A stretch of DNA of 64,000 bases from Strongylocentrotus purpuratus. Lineage: Eukaryota; Echinodermata; Echinoidea; Camarodonta; Strongylocentrotidae. How positions within the stretch are numbered: the stretch's first letter is position 1; the number at the start of each line of letters is the position of its first letter. The notes beneath the pieces are model-generated. The model did not search any database. It was not told where the DNA came from and was given only the letters and a program-made list of their open reading frames with translations. Both the position numbers and the translations under genes were made by a program. Below, one piece after another: positions 22,116 to 33,729 of this stretch. The stretch is from the NCBI RefSeq assembly GCF_000002235.5, contig NW_022145606.1, forward strand, positions 48,420,685-48,484,684. The letters are read 5' to 3'.

Positions 22116-23198
22116 GGTGGCGGAGCATCTTTCAAAGTGGGGGGCACCTACAAAAAGGGCACTGTCCGTAAAATAAAAAAGGGGCAACTACAAAGGGAAA
22201 CCTCAAAGCGAAAATAAACAATTTGTAGACATTGCTAGGCACTGTTTTCCTCTCTTTACATGATCCAAGATACTACTAATTAAAAGTATCATACTTTGTG
22301 ATGGTCTGAATAGTCATGTGCGAGCAGCGAGCGAGCAAAACATTTAAGATATGTGAGGTCCCAGTTTAAAAAAAATTGCATCCTGTAAAGAGTACAAAAA
22401 ACAATCCTGATCATGAAAGACTGAAAAATTCTTTAATAAGAAACGGTTTGGGTGACATGAAGAAAAGTTGCTTTTAGTCGTTTGAATTAGGAGCACATTT
22501 TATGGAGCACAACGTTAAAAGGGCACTTATTAAGAAAGAAAAGGAGCACGTGTCAAAGTAAAAATCAGAATCATCCGAGGTGAAAATGGGGCACTACTCG
22601 CATTTGATGAGGGACACTCACCAGATATGAAAATAGGCACTTATGAGAACGGAAAAGAAAAATTTATTACTAAGAAAAAGGGGGAATTATTAGAAGGGAA
22701 TTAGCACTAATTAGAAAGAATAGGGGACGTGTCAAAATAAAAGGGGCACTTATTACAAAGGAAAATGGGCACTTTTCGAAAGAACAGGGGCACATATAAG
22801 ATTTTAATAGAGGCATTTACCAAACATGTGAGAAGGGGCATTTATGTGAAAGGGAGGTGGCTGTTATCAAAAAAGAAAAGGAGGCATTTATCAGAAGGAA
22901 ACGGGGCACTTATCATCAGAAGGAAAAAGGGGCACTTGTCAAAATCGAAGATAAAAAGGAGCACTTATCAGAAGGGGACGTAAGAAAAGGGCACTTGTTC
23001 AAGTAAAATGGGCATCTCTCAGATTTGAATAGGTGCAATCGGTGAAGGGGGCACTTATCATAGGAGTTAAAATGCACTTTTATAAAAGGGGGCACTTACC
23101 TGAAGTAAAAAGGGCACCTTTCCTATGTAAAAGAGGGCACTTTAGGGGTATTTGAAAAAGTGGGGCAATGTGCCCCCCCCCCGATCCGCCGCTTCCGG
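22116..23198. mobile_element. Non-autonomous insertion inside duplicated block, copy B
   Basis: Orthologous to 815-2264. It is flanked by CTTACATCAGG (22105-22115) and CTTACACCAGG (23199-23209). Inner ends are GGTGGCGGAGC and GATCCGCCGC. Most of it is a degenerate array of about 25-base units of the type AAAAGGGGCACTTATCAGAA between 22450 and 23150. Confidence 0.65.
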
Positions 23199-23769
23199 CT
23201 TACACCAGGGAGCATTACGGCACAATAATTAATGAGAATATTGTACAAAAGAATTTAATGATTACTAGCAGAAACAAGACCCTAATTTCCTCCCATATAC
23301 AACAACAAATCTGATTCGTCTTAACCACAAGACTTGTGTCATTCCGGCTACAAGTTAGTATCACAGGCCCAAAATAGATACAAGCACTCATTTCTTAATT
23401 AATGTTCATTGAAAACTTCTGTTACATATTTACAATGGAATGTCCACCCATTCCCCCCACGTTGTTTGTTTATGAGACCCATGTGAAGAAAAAAAAAGAA
23501 AAAAGGTAGGCCTACGTTAAAAACAAAACTCGTCCTGTTAGCTTAATGGAAAGATGTGATAAAAATAACAATCGTGAAAAAAATACTCATCATTATGTAA
23601 TTTCTAAAAGAAGATAAACCAATGTTTATGTTTATGTTTCATTTAATGAATAGTAGATTGCATAATATGTTCAGAAGGAGTTTCAAACATTTAGGTATAG
23701 GCGAATTCGTCCCACTAATAAATATTACATAGACGGACATATCAATTTACAATAGAAATTTGAGATATA

Positions 23770-23914
23770 CAGTGTGAGTCAAAAAAAGTTTACACCTAGA
23801 AACTATTTAAAAAAACAACTATGAACAGTAAATGTATAATAATTGACTGTTCATAGATGATATTTAAAATAGTCAGCAATTTTCTAGGTGTAAACTTTTT
23901 TTTTAATCACACGG
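23770..23914. mobile_element. Tc1/mariner-type MITE with TA target duplication
   Basis: The left end is CAGTGTGAGTC followed by AAAAAAAGTTTACACCTAGAAA. The right end is the inverse, TTTCTAGGTGTAAAC and then TTAATCACACGG. TA dinucleotides flank both ends (23768-23769 and 23915-23916). Length 145 bp, non-coding. The copy-A equivalent (2869-2972) has lost the right half. Confidence 0.8.
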
Positions 23915-24084
23915 TACTTGACCAAACATACATTAAATTTGTCCTGTAATTGGTCTATGTGATGGTTTTGTCATTCTCACACAAACCAAGATATGGGAAA
24001 CATGAACCAAATACGTGAATGTGTACGGAAGGACAAGCCCTGCATCACGATATCAATTTTGAGTTGTTCTGATATCTGTATAGA

Positions 24085-24285
24085 TTCATTTTTGTCAATT
24101 CAATTCAATGTGTTTTGATGTAAACATTTATTTACTTTCATACATTTCCCCATTTTCTATGTTTTTCTTTATATATTTTTTTAATATAATTGTATGCAAT
24201 GGTGTAAAGTCGCATTTTTAGTTTTTGGACTCTTTTCGACGAGATTGAATGAAATCTAATTTAAATTGAATTGAATTGAATATGG
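24085..24285. repeat. AATTG/AATTC-flanked repeat of unknown class
   Basis: Runs of TTCAATTCAAT (24097) and AATTGAATTGAATTGAA (24262-24280) bracket an AT-rich body. Similar AATTGAATTG or ATTCAAATTCAAA runs start other stretches at 25543 and 27090. Possibly LINE or SINE tails; I cannot classify them. Confidence 0.4.
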
Positions 24286-25100
24286 TTTTTCAAAAATACA
24301 TAGTAATAGTCTAGGGACTAATTGCACAATGTTTGTAATATATAAGAAAATGTGTTCTTTAAATAGGATCCTCGATTAATAAAACAAAAATAAAATATTG
24401 AGTCGATAAAGTACATAGAATATCGCTCTCATATACAACACGATGTATGTTACCCGTGACACGCCTCTGTTTATTGATGGTAGTATGAAAGGCTAAGTAC
24501 AAACAAACAAAATAAAAATACGCTTTCTTTAATACGGGAAGATGCGAAGCCGTCCCCCCCCCCCCCAACCGGACCTGTGTGAGGCTTTTGTATCTACTGA
24601 ATAATAATTAGGTTAATTGCCTTATAGACCATTTCCTTTGAAATCGTAATCATTTGTTTTCGATAGTAAAATTCCTTCTCGTCCATGCATGAGTTTCTAT
24701 TACTGGTGCAATTCCAATACCGGCCATTGATGACGTCATAGTACTCATTATTATTGGCCAGGCTTTGAAAGTTAACTCTCACTTTCGGTTTGATCTGTTT
24801 GCACCTACTTCTTGTGCAGTCACGCAATAATAATATACTTTCGTTGACTTATATTTGTTTTGGAAATGCCACTTAGATTTGGACAAATTTCCCTTTTTAC
24901 TCAGTTTCCCCGTTTCCCCTAGCTTGCTTATTGAATAAATAATGAAACGATTGACTTCAATTAACAGTGTTCCGGGAAATGCAGTATGGACGTACGCCGA
25001 CTGCAGTCTTCTTTTTCTGACGACTAAAAACAAAACAACAACAACGAAAATAGGCACTTGCTTTTGACATAATTATTTGACGTAAATGATAAACCTGCTT

Positions 25101-25246
25101 GGCCCTGTTTCATAAACTTTCTATCAATAACAATTGCCACAGATGTGTGACAAAATGTGGTAACAGCCAATCAAATGCAAGAATTTCAGTAGCTTATAAC
25201 AATTATCGGAACTTGTTACTGAGAACAAGACAGTTTAATAGAACAG
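25101..25246. mobile_element. MITE family M2, copy 1
   Basis: It starts GGCCCTGTTTCATAAACTTT, and the right end is a decayed inverse of this. The interior words AACAATTGCCACAGATGTGTGACAAA and AGCTTATAACAATTATCGGAACTTGTTA match the copy at 39451-39596. The 74-codon open frame across it is incidental. Confidence 0.65.
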
Positions 25247-26775
25247 GACGCGTGAAGTGGACGAGGGTCATGAAAAGTACTAAGATCCAATCATTTGGAA
25301 ATTATATTTATCATTATTATTGAATAGCTTCATTTGGAATGAGGTCAACTCACAAATGGGAGTAGTTTTCAGTCTAGAAGGGCAATGTTTCTCTAAAGGA
25401 TTTTTGTTTATGTTTTTTGAGGGGGGGGGGGCATATGCTCTAAAAAAGCTCTATACCTCGGGTCATAAAAGTTTAAATTAAAACCGAATACCATCCGGTT
25501 ATGCCCCCTCCCCAGCCCTTCTAAATCCGCTGATGATTTCATATTCAAATTCAAATTCAAATTCAAGTTTATTGATACAAATCCACAAATCCAACAGCCT
25601 AATGTGTAAAGGAATCCGTGTGTAATACGGGGGGGGGGGGGGCGCCTGCCAAATTTATATAAAGATCATTTCATAACTTTCGAAAATGGTTCGAAACCTA
25701 TGATGCCATTCTTCCTAATGCAAATTAATATATATGTACCGGTTGCTCTATATAACGTCCAAGCCGCATACATCCAACGATATTCTATTTTTGGACGCGG
25801 AGTTACCGTTTGTGGTGGGATAAACTATCGATGATTTCAATGCCGCGAGTAATTACCAATAGGAGATACATCTAACGGCATTTTAATCGTCTTAGAGAAG
25901 CGCTTAAACTGGATGCAAAAAACAGTGCCGTGATTAAGATAGTCGTAATTGGCCAGGAGCCTGTAATATTCTCAGAATGTATCTATTCTATCATTCTTCT
26001 CTTCTATTTGCTGTACTTTTGCATCACCAGGAACCCCCTAAATAAATATTACATTTTTTAAATTGCTTGTACTAAATTGTCAAGGCTCACAATATATCAA
26101 GATTTGCTTATCTTGCATGGAGCCTTGCCCAGTTCTGTGTAAAATAAGTTTATTTAAGAATATATCAGACCCGAAATCGTAGGAACATGTTATATTGTGC
26201 CTTTTTTTTCCAATCGCGAGTCTAGTCGCGTACCCCTCACCAACCCAATCCATCCACACCCGCCAGTAAATGAATGGGCCAAGAACTTCGCTAGTTATGG
26301 AAGATGTTTTATTCTGATTTAAATGAATTACCACCAAATTCAAACATTTCTTTAAAACCATCTTTAAAATCCTTTAAACAGAGATGTGTGCATATTCATT
26401 TAGACACTACTGTCTTTTATATGCAATGTCTATTATACGCCTTTGTGTAATTTGAAGAAGGAAAAACTCAATATGAATACGACCATCTAAATTATTCTCT
26501 CGTAGGCCTACACGATTGTTGTTTATTACTTATACACATTGCATAATCATGATAATTATTTGTGCAATAATATACCATGAATAAGATTTTATATATAGTC
26601 TCAGTGTCATTCGAATCTGAGCTGCTCTAAAAAAAATTATCACTCCGACTTGAAATTACCATCCATCAGCACAAATCACATCTAGTGTATATTTCGACAT
26701 TGGCAGATATTACCGGATATATAAATATATTATATTGACTTTCTAAACTCCGAGTCACTCTCGATCAAGCCTAAC
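25247..26775. other. No gene recognised; poly-G element fragments
   Basis: Contains a poly-G to CCCC-rich fragment (25420-25530), an ATTCA-type run (25543-25570) and a 13-G run (25630-25642). A 93-codon minus-strand frame at 26080-26361 was examined and not recognised. Nothing else could be assigned. Confidence 0.4.
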
Positions 26776-26779
26776 CTCA

Positions 26780-26929
26780 CCCCCCCCCCTCTCTCTCTCT
26801 CCCCCCTCTCTCTTTCTCTCTCTTTCCCTCTCTCTCTCTCTTTGTCAGTATGTCTGTTTCTCTATCACTACTCCCTATCACTCTCTCTCTTTCTAAACTA
26901 TCAACATGCATATTCAAAATAACAAGAAT

Positions 26930-26982
<53 letters not shown>

Positions 26983-26985
26983 ATC
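26780..26985. repeat. CT-rich microsatellites
   Basis: Two CT tracts (26790-26845 and a pure run at 26935-26975) separated by single-copy sequence. Confidence 0.9.
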
Positions 26986-27402
26986 CCCTCTCCCCGTCGC
27001 TGGTTTCATCTTTTCCAGTATCGACATAGTTATTCAACATGACAATAATTTCACTGTACTATATGAACAAAGTCGAATTGCGTATTCCCATTGAATTGAA
27101 TCGAATTGAATTGACATTCATTTATTTCCGTTATCACGACAATAATTACATACAAACATAAAATATGGAATATTGTAACAGATAACAATATCATGACCAC
27201 ATAATACATTGCCGTAATAGGCTACCATTCAAAATCAGATAGACTGTACGTTACAAATGGAGAACGGTGCATCCGTACTGAAAAACCAATAAGGTTTGAC
27301 AATAAAATGAGTCGATCGCAAACTGACTTTTTATTGTCAATTGAAACTAGAAAATCACAAAACATAAGTTAAAAAGAGGAAGACATTATTCCAATTGTCA
27401 GT
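26986..27402. other. No gene recognised
   Basis: AT-rich sequence with an AATTGAATTG-type run near 27090. No product or RNA was recognised. Confidence 0.35.
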
Positions 27403-29094
27403 GGTATACATTCACATATACAAATCCGTCTTCAAATGTTGAGACACTTTTCGAAATGCGTTTGTGGTTTGTAATTTTCTATATTTAAAAATTATCCGAT
27501 CGATATAATGTGGCCTAATTGATTGGTAAAGTTGAAGGAAAATTGATTTTCTAAAAGCAATTAACAAAATGCTACAATGCACGTCCCCTACTCTTGATAT
27601 TATTGAAACTTTCAGCAACTTATACAGAAAAGCCGCATTGCCAGACTGAGGGTGATTAAGGTTAACCAGTATGCTGCCTTTGTAATTCCGTGAGTATTTT
27701 TGGAAAAGATCCTTTTGCTTCTTCTTCTTCGTCCTCTTCTTCTAATCTTCTTCTTCTTCCTCTTCTTCTAATCTTCTTCTTCTTTTTCTTCTTCATCTCC
27801 TTCTTCTTCTTTTTTTCGTTCTTCTTCTTTCTTCTTCTTCTTCTTCTTCTTCTTTCTTCGTTTTCTTCTTCTTCTTTTTCTATTTCATCTCCTTGTTGTT
27901 TTCATTATTATTATTTTTATCATTATTATTATTTAAATTATTAATATTATTATTACTATTATTCAATAATTGTTGGTACACATACATACAAATCCGTCTT
28001 CATTATTGTTGAGACACTTTTCGAAATGCGTTTGTGGTTTGTAATTTTCTATATTTATAAATTATCCGATCGACACAAACAAAAATGATGTGGCCTAATT
28101 GATTGGTAACGTGGAAGGAAAATTGATTTTCAAAAAGCAATTAATAGAAAACTACAATGTACATGTATGTCCCCTACTCTTGATATTATTGGAAACTTTC
28201 AGCAGCTTATACAGTAAAGCCGCTTTGCCAGACTGAGGGTGATCATGATTAAGGTTAACCAATGATTGTATGCTGCCTTTGTAATTCCGTGAGTATTTTT
28301 GGAAAAGATCCTTTTGCTTCTCCTTGATCCTCCTCTTCTTCTATTTCTTCTATTTCTTCTTCTTCTTCTTCTTCTTTTTCTTCTTCATCATCTTCTCCTT
28401 CTTCAACATGTTCTCCTTCTTCTTCTTCTTTTTTTCTTCTTCTTCTCTCTTCTTCTTCTTCTTCTTCTTCTTCTTCTTTCTTCTTCTTCTTCTTCTTCTT
28501 CTTCTTCTTTTTTTCTTCTTCTTTCTTCTTCTTCTTCTTCTTCTTCTTCTTTTTTTCTTCTTCATCATGTTCTCCTTCTTCTTCTTTTTTTTTCTTCTTC
28601 TTCTTTTCTTCTTCTTCTTCTTCTTCTTCTTCTTCTTCTTTTTCTACTTCTTCATCTTCTACTTCATCTTCTTCTTCTTTTTCTTCTTCTTCTTTTGGTC
28701 TTCTTCTTTCTTTTCTTCTTCTTCATCTTCCTCTTCTTCTTCTTCTTTTTCATCTTCATCTTCTTTTTCTTTTTCTTTTTCTTCTTCTTTTTCTTCTTCT
28801 TCATCTTCGTCTTCGTCTTCATCTTCTTTTTCTTTTCTTCTTCTTCTTCTTCTTCTTCTTCTTCTTCTTCTTTCTTCTTCTTCTTCTTCTTCTTCTTCTT
28901 CTTCTTCTTCTTCTTCTTCTTCTTCCTCATCTTCTTATTCTTCATCTAAAGGGCCTATACTTCTTCTACTTCTTCAGATTTTTCTACTACATCTCCTTAT
29001 TATTGTTATTTTCATTATTGTTATTATTATTATTATTATTATTATGATTATGATTATGATTATGATTGAATTGTTAGCATTATTATTATAATTA

Positions 29095-29132
<38 letters not shown>

Positions 29133-30067
29133 ATTATTATTATCATTAGTTGTATGTTTTATATTATTATTACCATTATTCCGATTGTTGGTAAATACAC
29201 ATAATATACGAAATCCGTCTTCAGATGTTGAGACATATTTCGAGATGCATTTTATTCCTTTGTGGTTTGTAATTTTCTATATTAATAAATCATCCGATCG
29301 ATATAATTATGGGGCCTTACTAAACGACAAAGTGGAAGGAAAATTAAAATTCCATAAGCAATTAACAAAATACTACAATGTATACGCCCCCCGCTCTAAT
29401 TATTATTGGAAACTCGCAGACAGAGGGTGATTAAGGTTAACCAATATTGTATGCTGCCTATGTAATTCCGTGAGTATTTTTGGAAAAGATCCTTTTGCTT
29501 CTCCTTGATCCTCTTCTTCTTCTACTTCTTCATCTTTTTCTTCTTTATCTTCTTCTTCTTCTTCTTCTTCTTCTTCTTCTTCTTCTTCTTCTTCTTCTTT
29601 TTTTTTTCTCCTTCATCATCTTCTCCTTCTTCTTCTTTTTTCCTTCTTCTTCTTTCTTCTTCATCGTCGTCTTTCATCTTTATCTTCTTCATCTTCTTCT
29701 TCTTCATCTTCTTCTTTCATCTTTATCTTCTTCTTCATCGTCCTCCTCTTCTTTATCTTCTTCTTCTTCTTCTTTCTTCTTCTTCTTTCTTCCTTTTTTT
29801 CCCTTCTTCTCCTTCTTCTTCTTCTTCTTCTTCTGCTTTTTTTTCTACTTCATCATCTTCTCCTTCTTCTTCTTTTTTTCCTTCTTCTTCTTCTTCTTCT
29901 TTCATCTTTATCTTCTTCATCTTCTTCTTCATCTTTATCTTCTTCATCTTTTTTTCCTTCTTCTTCTTTCTTCTTCTTCTTCTTCTTCTTCTTTCATCTT
30001 TATCTTCTTCTTCTTCTTCTTCTTCTTCTTTCTTCTTCTTCTTCTTCTTCTTTCATCTTTATCTTCT

Positions 30068-30099
<32 letters not shown>

Positions 30100-30340
30100 T
30101 TCTTCTTCTTCTTCTTCTTCTTCTTCTTCGTTGTGTTCTTCTTCTTCGTTGTGTTCTTCTACCTCTTCCTCAGATGTTTCTTCTTCATCTCCTAATTGTT
30201 ATTTTTCATTATAATTATTTTCACGATTATTATTAGTGTTATTATTACTATAGGCATACATGTATTATTATTGTTATCATTATTATTACTATTAATATTA
30301 GCCTATTATTATTAATTGTATAATACTATAATTATTATTC
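27403..30340 (+). repeat. Tandem triplication with expanding TTC and ATT tracts
   Basis: Three direct units begin at about 27403, 27973 and 29188. Each starts with ACAAATCCGTCTTC-like sequence, followed by GAGACACTTTTCGAAATGCG, then GGTTAACCAATGATTG-like sequence and TTTTGGAAAAGATCCTTTTG. Each ends in a TTC/CTT tract and an ATT tract. The TTC tract is about 180 bases in unit 1, 650 in unit 2 and 700 in unit 3, so unit length grows from 570 to about 1200. Long Phe/Ser/Leu or Lys/Glu/Arg open frames are repeat products. It ends about 470 bases upstream of the TMED start codon. Confidence 0.92.
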
Positions 30341-30808
30341 ATTTATGAATTAATTTCTTATTTCATATCTATTTAGGCCTATTCACGAATACGGAATATA
30401 ATTGTTGTAATTACCACTGTCCAAGAACTACTAAAAAGGGTATTGAGGCAAAATTACCAATAAGCTACCACCCCCCCCCCCCCCCATTTTGTCATATTTT
30501 ATTTTTCAAACAAAATAAAAAGGCTAAAACATACTCAAGGCTCATTTGTATATTTTTTTGAATTTCGGCTAGCGGTCTTGCAGGAAATCAAATGAAATGT
30601 ATAGGATACCATACCAATGAGTTCAAATTCAATGAAGTTCAGTTTTTTGAATTGCTATCAATTTCACCCAGATGTAATGTGATAACAAACGTAAGGATAC
30701 CGAGGGCGATCTATTTATGTACTGCCGGACGGCTGAATTCAAGACTAAAAAACAAATCGTGTAATGCGACCATTGGCCGACAGTTTCCTGCCTAAAATCT
30801 TACTCAAA
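30341..30808 (+). promoter_or_regulatory. Presumed TMED 5' flank
   Basis: About 470 bases between the triplicated TTC block and the start codon. It contains a 17-C run (30471-30487) and otherwise AT-rich DNA. No TATA box or initiator could be fixed; that the promoter lies here follows only from position. Confidence 0.35.
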
Positions 30809-33693
30809 ATGGAGAATTTACGATTAATTCTGGGATATTTCATATTTTTGATCGTGGCGGAACTTTCCTCAGGCATCATGCATGATCTAACTGTCATAGT
30901 TCCTCCTGGAAGAAGAGAGTGTTTCCATCAAACAATGAAGACCGGTTTTAACTTGGAATTCGAATTTCAGGCAAGTTCCTCATCTACAGTCCCATGTACT
31001 GCATATGTTGCTTGTTTAATTGTTGGACTTTACAACACGGTGCATGTCAGTAGGCTAAGTGTTTTCTCCTCCAACCTAGTTTTGTCCGACTTTATGGAAC
31101 AAAAAATAATTAAATGTTACTTTTGTCAGATTTTAACGTAATGTTTTGAATTGTTAAAAGAAATTGCTAAAAGTAAAACTTAAGTTTAATAACGTAATTT
31201 TATTTGAGAGTGAGACATTTGATTTGAATTTTTCATCGTAAAAAAAGAAAAGAAAAAAAAAGAAAAAATATCAAATGAAAAAACAGAATTTGAAATACTT
31301 ATTAGTCTTTTTTTTTACATAATACACTGAGAGCTTGAGGCTGAGGCTGAGCTTTATCTCCTGTCTCCTTGAAATTGAAAATACAATTTTGTTTTTCTAA
31401 TTCTAGATCTCATCTTGGAAAGATTTCCTTTTGCGACAGCCACCTAAAATTTCCAGCATGTGAGCGCTTAACCTAGCTGTACCTGCGCTCACATGCTAAG
31501 CGTTAGGGTTAGTGATAGGGTTATAATGAATAATACTGTAGATTTGTTCATTATTATTTATTATAACCCTATCACTATCAGTATCACTAACCCTAACAGG
31601 GAAGCTGTAAATTTTAGGTGGCTGTCGCAATAAGAAATCTTTCACTCATCTTCATGCAATTTTCATCAAATAATTTAAATTGATGTCATTCTCTCTCATT
31701 TAACTGTTGGAATAGACTAGGATGAATTTTGGGTGTAGTCTGTAGCCTACTAGTACTACTGTACTTCTGTAGTACACTCTCCTTATGTCTCACTTCAAGT
31801 AAAGAGTTGACACTTATGACCCAATTTGTGGTTCCTTATTCAGGTATTGGAAGGAGGAGATTTAGATATCAACTTTATTTTACGCTCACCAACCAATAAA
31901 GCCCTGGCAACGGAGGCAAGAAAACAAGATGGCATCTATTCGTAAGTGTTCCTTATATAATGTTTAGAGATGAAAAGAAAAGAAAAAAAACTTTTAGATC
32001 GATGGAATTGTGATATAATATTTAATAGTCCAATGTTTGTTGTTGTCGTTATTCATAATCAGCATCATCATTATCATTACCATCATCATTATCATTACCA
32101 TCATCATTATCATCACCATTATCATCATTATCATCATAAACTTCTTCTCCTTCTTCTTCTTTTTCTCTTTTCTTCTTCTTTTTCTCTTCTTCTTTTCTCC
32201 TTCTTCATCTTCAAACAGTGTAAAAATACTTTTCTGTTTGCGGGAATTTCAAGTGCGATAATATAGTATTAATGACTGCTTTGAGAGAAATAGTTGTTTT
32301 TATACGCTCAAGGGAAGGTTAGAATTGTGCTATTGCCCCGAGGCGTGCCGAGGGCAATAGCCCAATTGTAACCTTCCCGAGAGCGTATAAAAACAACTAT
32401 TTCTCAAATATTAAAGCAGTCATTTTTACTTTTATATGCCGAAAACAAAAGAGTCAACTAATGACACCACCTTGGCCTTTCTCTAGTTTATCTGCACAGT
32501 TGTTTTTTATGAGTGTATCTTTGAGAGTAGACTAGATCTAGATTCTAGTCTAAGCAAGATATTTTTACAATTTTGGGGGTGGGCCGGCCCTGTGGGGAAT
32601 AGAGAGAAGAACCTGCGCTTTCATATGACACCTCACTTTTTGAGTACCACCTTCAGGATCACAACAGATAAAGGTTTGAATCTCGAATTGAAAAAAAAAA
32701 CTTGACTTTTTTTGCATGGTCGCACAATGCACATAGACTGCATAGAGACTGCATTGCGTGTAATCTCTATGGGAAGAATGTAGCACACAACATCGGATGC
32801 GCGATCAGACACCCTGACAACTAGATCTATTTTTGTCTAGGCCTACGTCTATGCTGGTACTCCATTTTCAAACGAACATGTTTATGGATAATTTCACGTA
32901 CCCTTTTTGTTGTTCTTGCTATCAGTGAGTCTTGCATTTGATAAGTTGAAATCTTGGGACAGTTTCTTAGCCATTTTTGTCTTGTTTGGAATCGTCTTGT
33001 CTTGTATGAAAATACCGACCAATTCTTCGCACACGTACGGTATCCTCGATCGCTCAAACCATTTTTTAACATGTAAACCTATGGGGTAACCATGGAGACT
33101 GAACTATTTTCCCGCTAACCGTGGTTACTGGGATTTTAGAACTGTCTTAACCATGGTTACTGGGAATTTTACAGAAATAGTTAAAGTTTATGAATGCAAT
33201 TTCAACCAATCAGATGGCTGGATTTCTTAAGTGAGGTATATAACTCCTTTTAGTGTAGCTAAATCGCTCATCACTCCCGTTGATTTTTTTTGCTGTCTCT
33301 GAATATATCCTCGCCGGGATGGCAGAAGGGCGTTAGCTCGAATTTCAGGTAAAAAAAATGAAGCGCTAAGCATAAGGACGTTAGTACTAAATCGCCTCAA
33401 ACTTGTAACAGACTTATTTCCGAGAAAAAAATTGTGGCTGAGTTGTACTATTACATTTCAAATTAGTCTTTTAAGTTTTAAACCAATTTTCGGGAGGGAA
33501 AGCAGTTTAAATATAAAACAAATCTTTAAATGCAACTAATGAGTCGCTCGCGCGCTGCGCGCTAATGCCCTTTTGCCAGCCGGTCAACGATATGTTCTTT
33601 AAAAAAGTGGGGGAAAAAAGTGAAGAAAAGAAAAAGAATAAAAAAAAAAAAAAAACCCTCAGCATTCAAACAAACATCTTAGCCTACCTCTTC

Positions 33694-33729
<36 letters not shown>

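Larger units (their letters stand above)
21068..24817 (+). repeat. Duplicated block, copy B (partner at 1-3643)
   Basis: Same order and orientation as copy A, ending at the same word GCACCTACTTCTTG. It carries extra sequence at 21690-21955, at 22450-23150 (expanded short repeats) and at 23875-24311, and lacks the MITE at 1226-1711. The two copies lie about 17 kb apart on either side of the zinc-finger and IL-17 genes. Confidence 0.9.

Noticed and set aside
22450-23150. CRISPR-like regular repeats
   Set aside because: Units are degenerate, spacing is irregular, there are no unique spacers, and the setting is an animal genome.
26080-26361. 93-codon minus-strand open frame
   Set aside because: No recognisable motif, AT-driven composition and no splice or start context that stands out.
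28299-30236. Open frames of 216-255 codons
   Set aside because: TTC/CTT repeat translation in all frames; no domain or codon-use signal.
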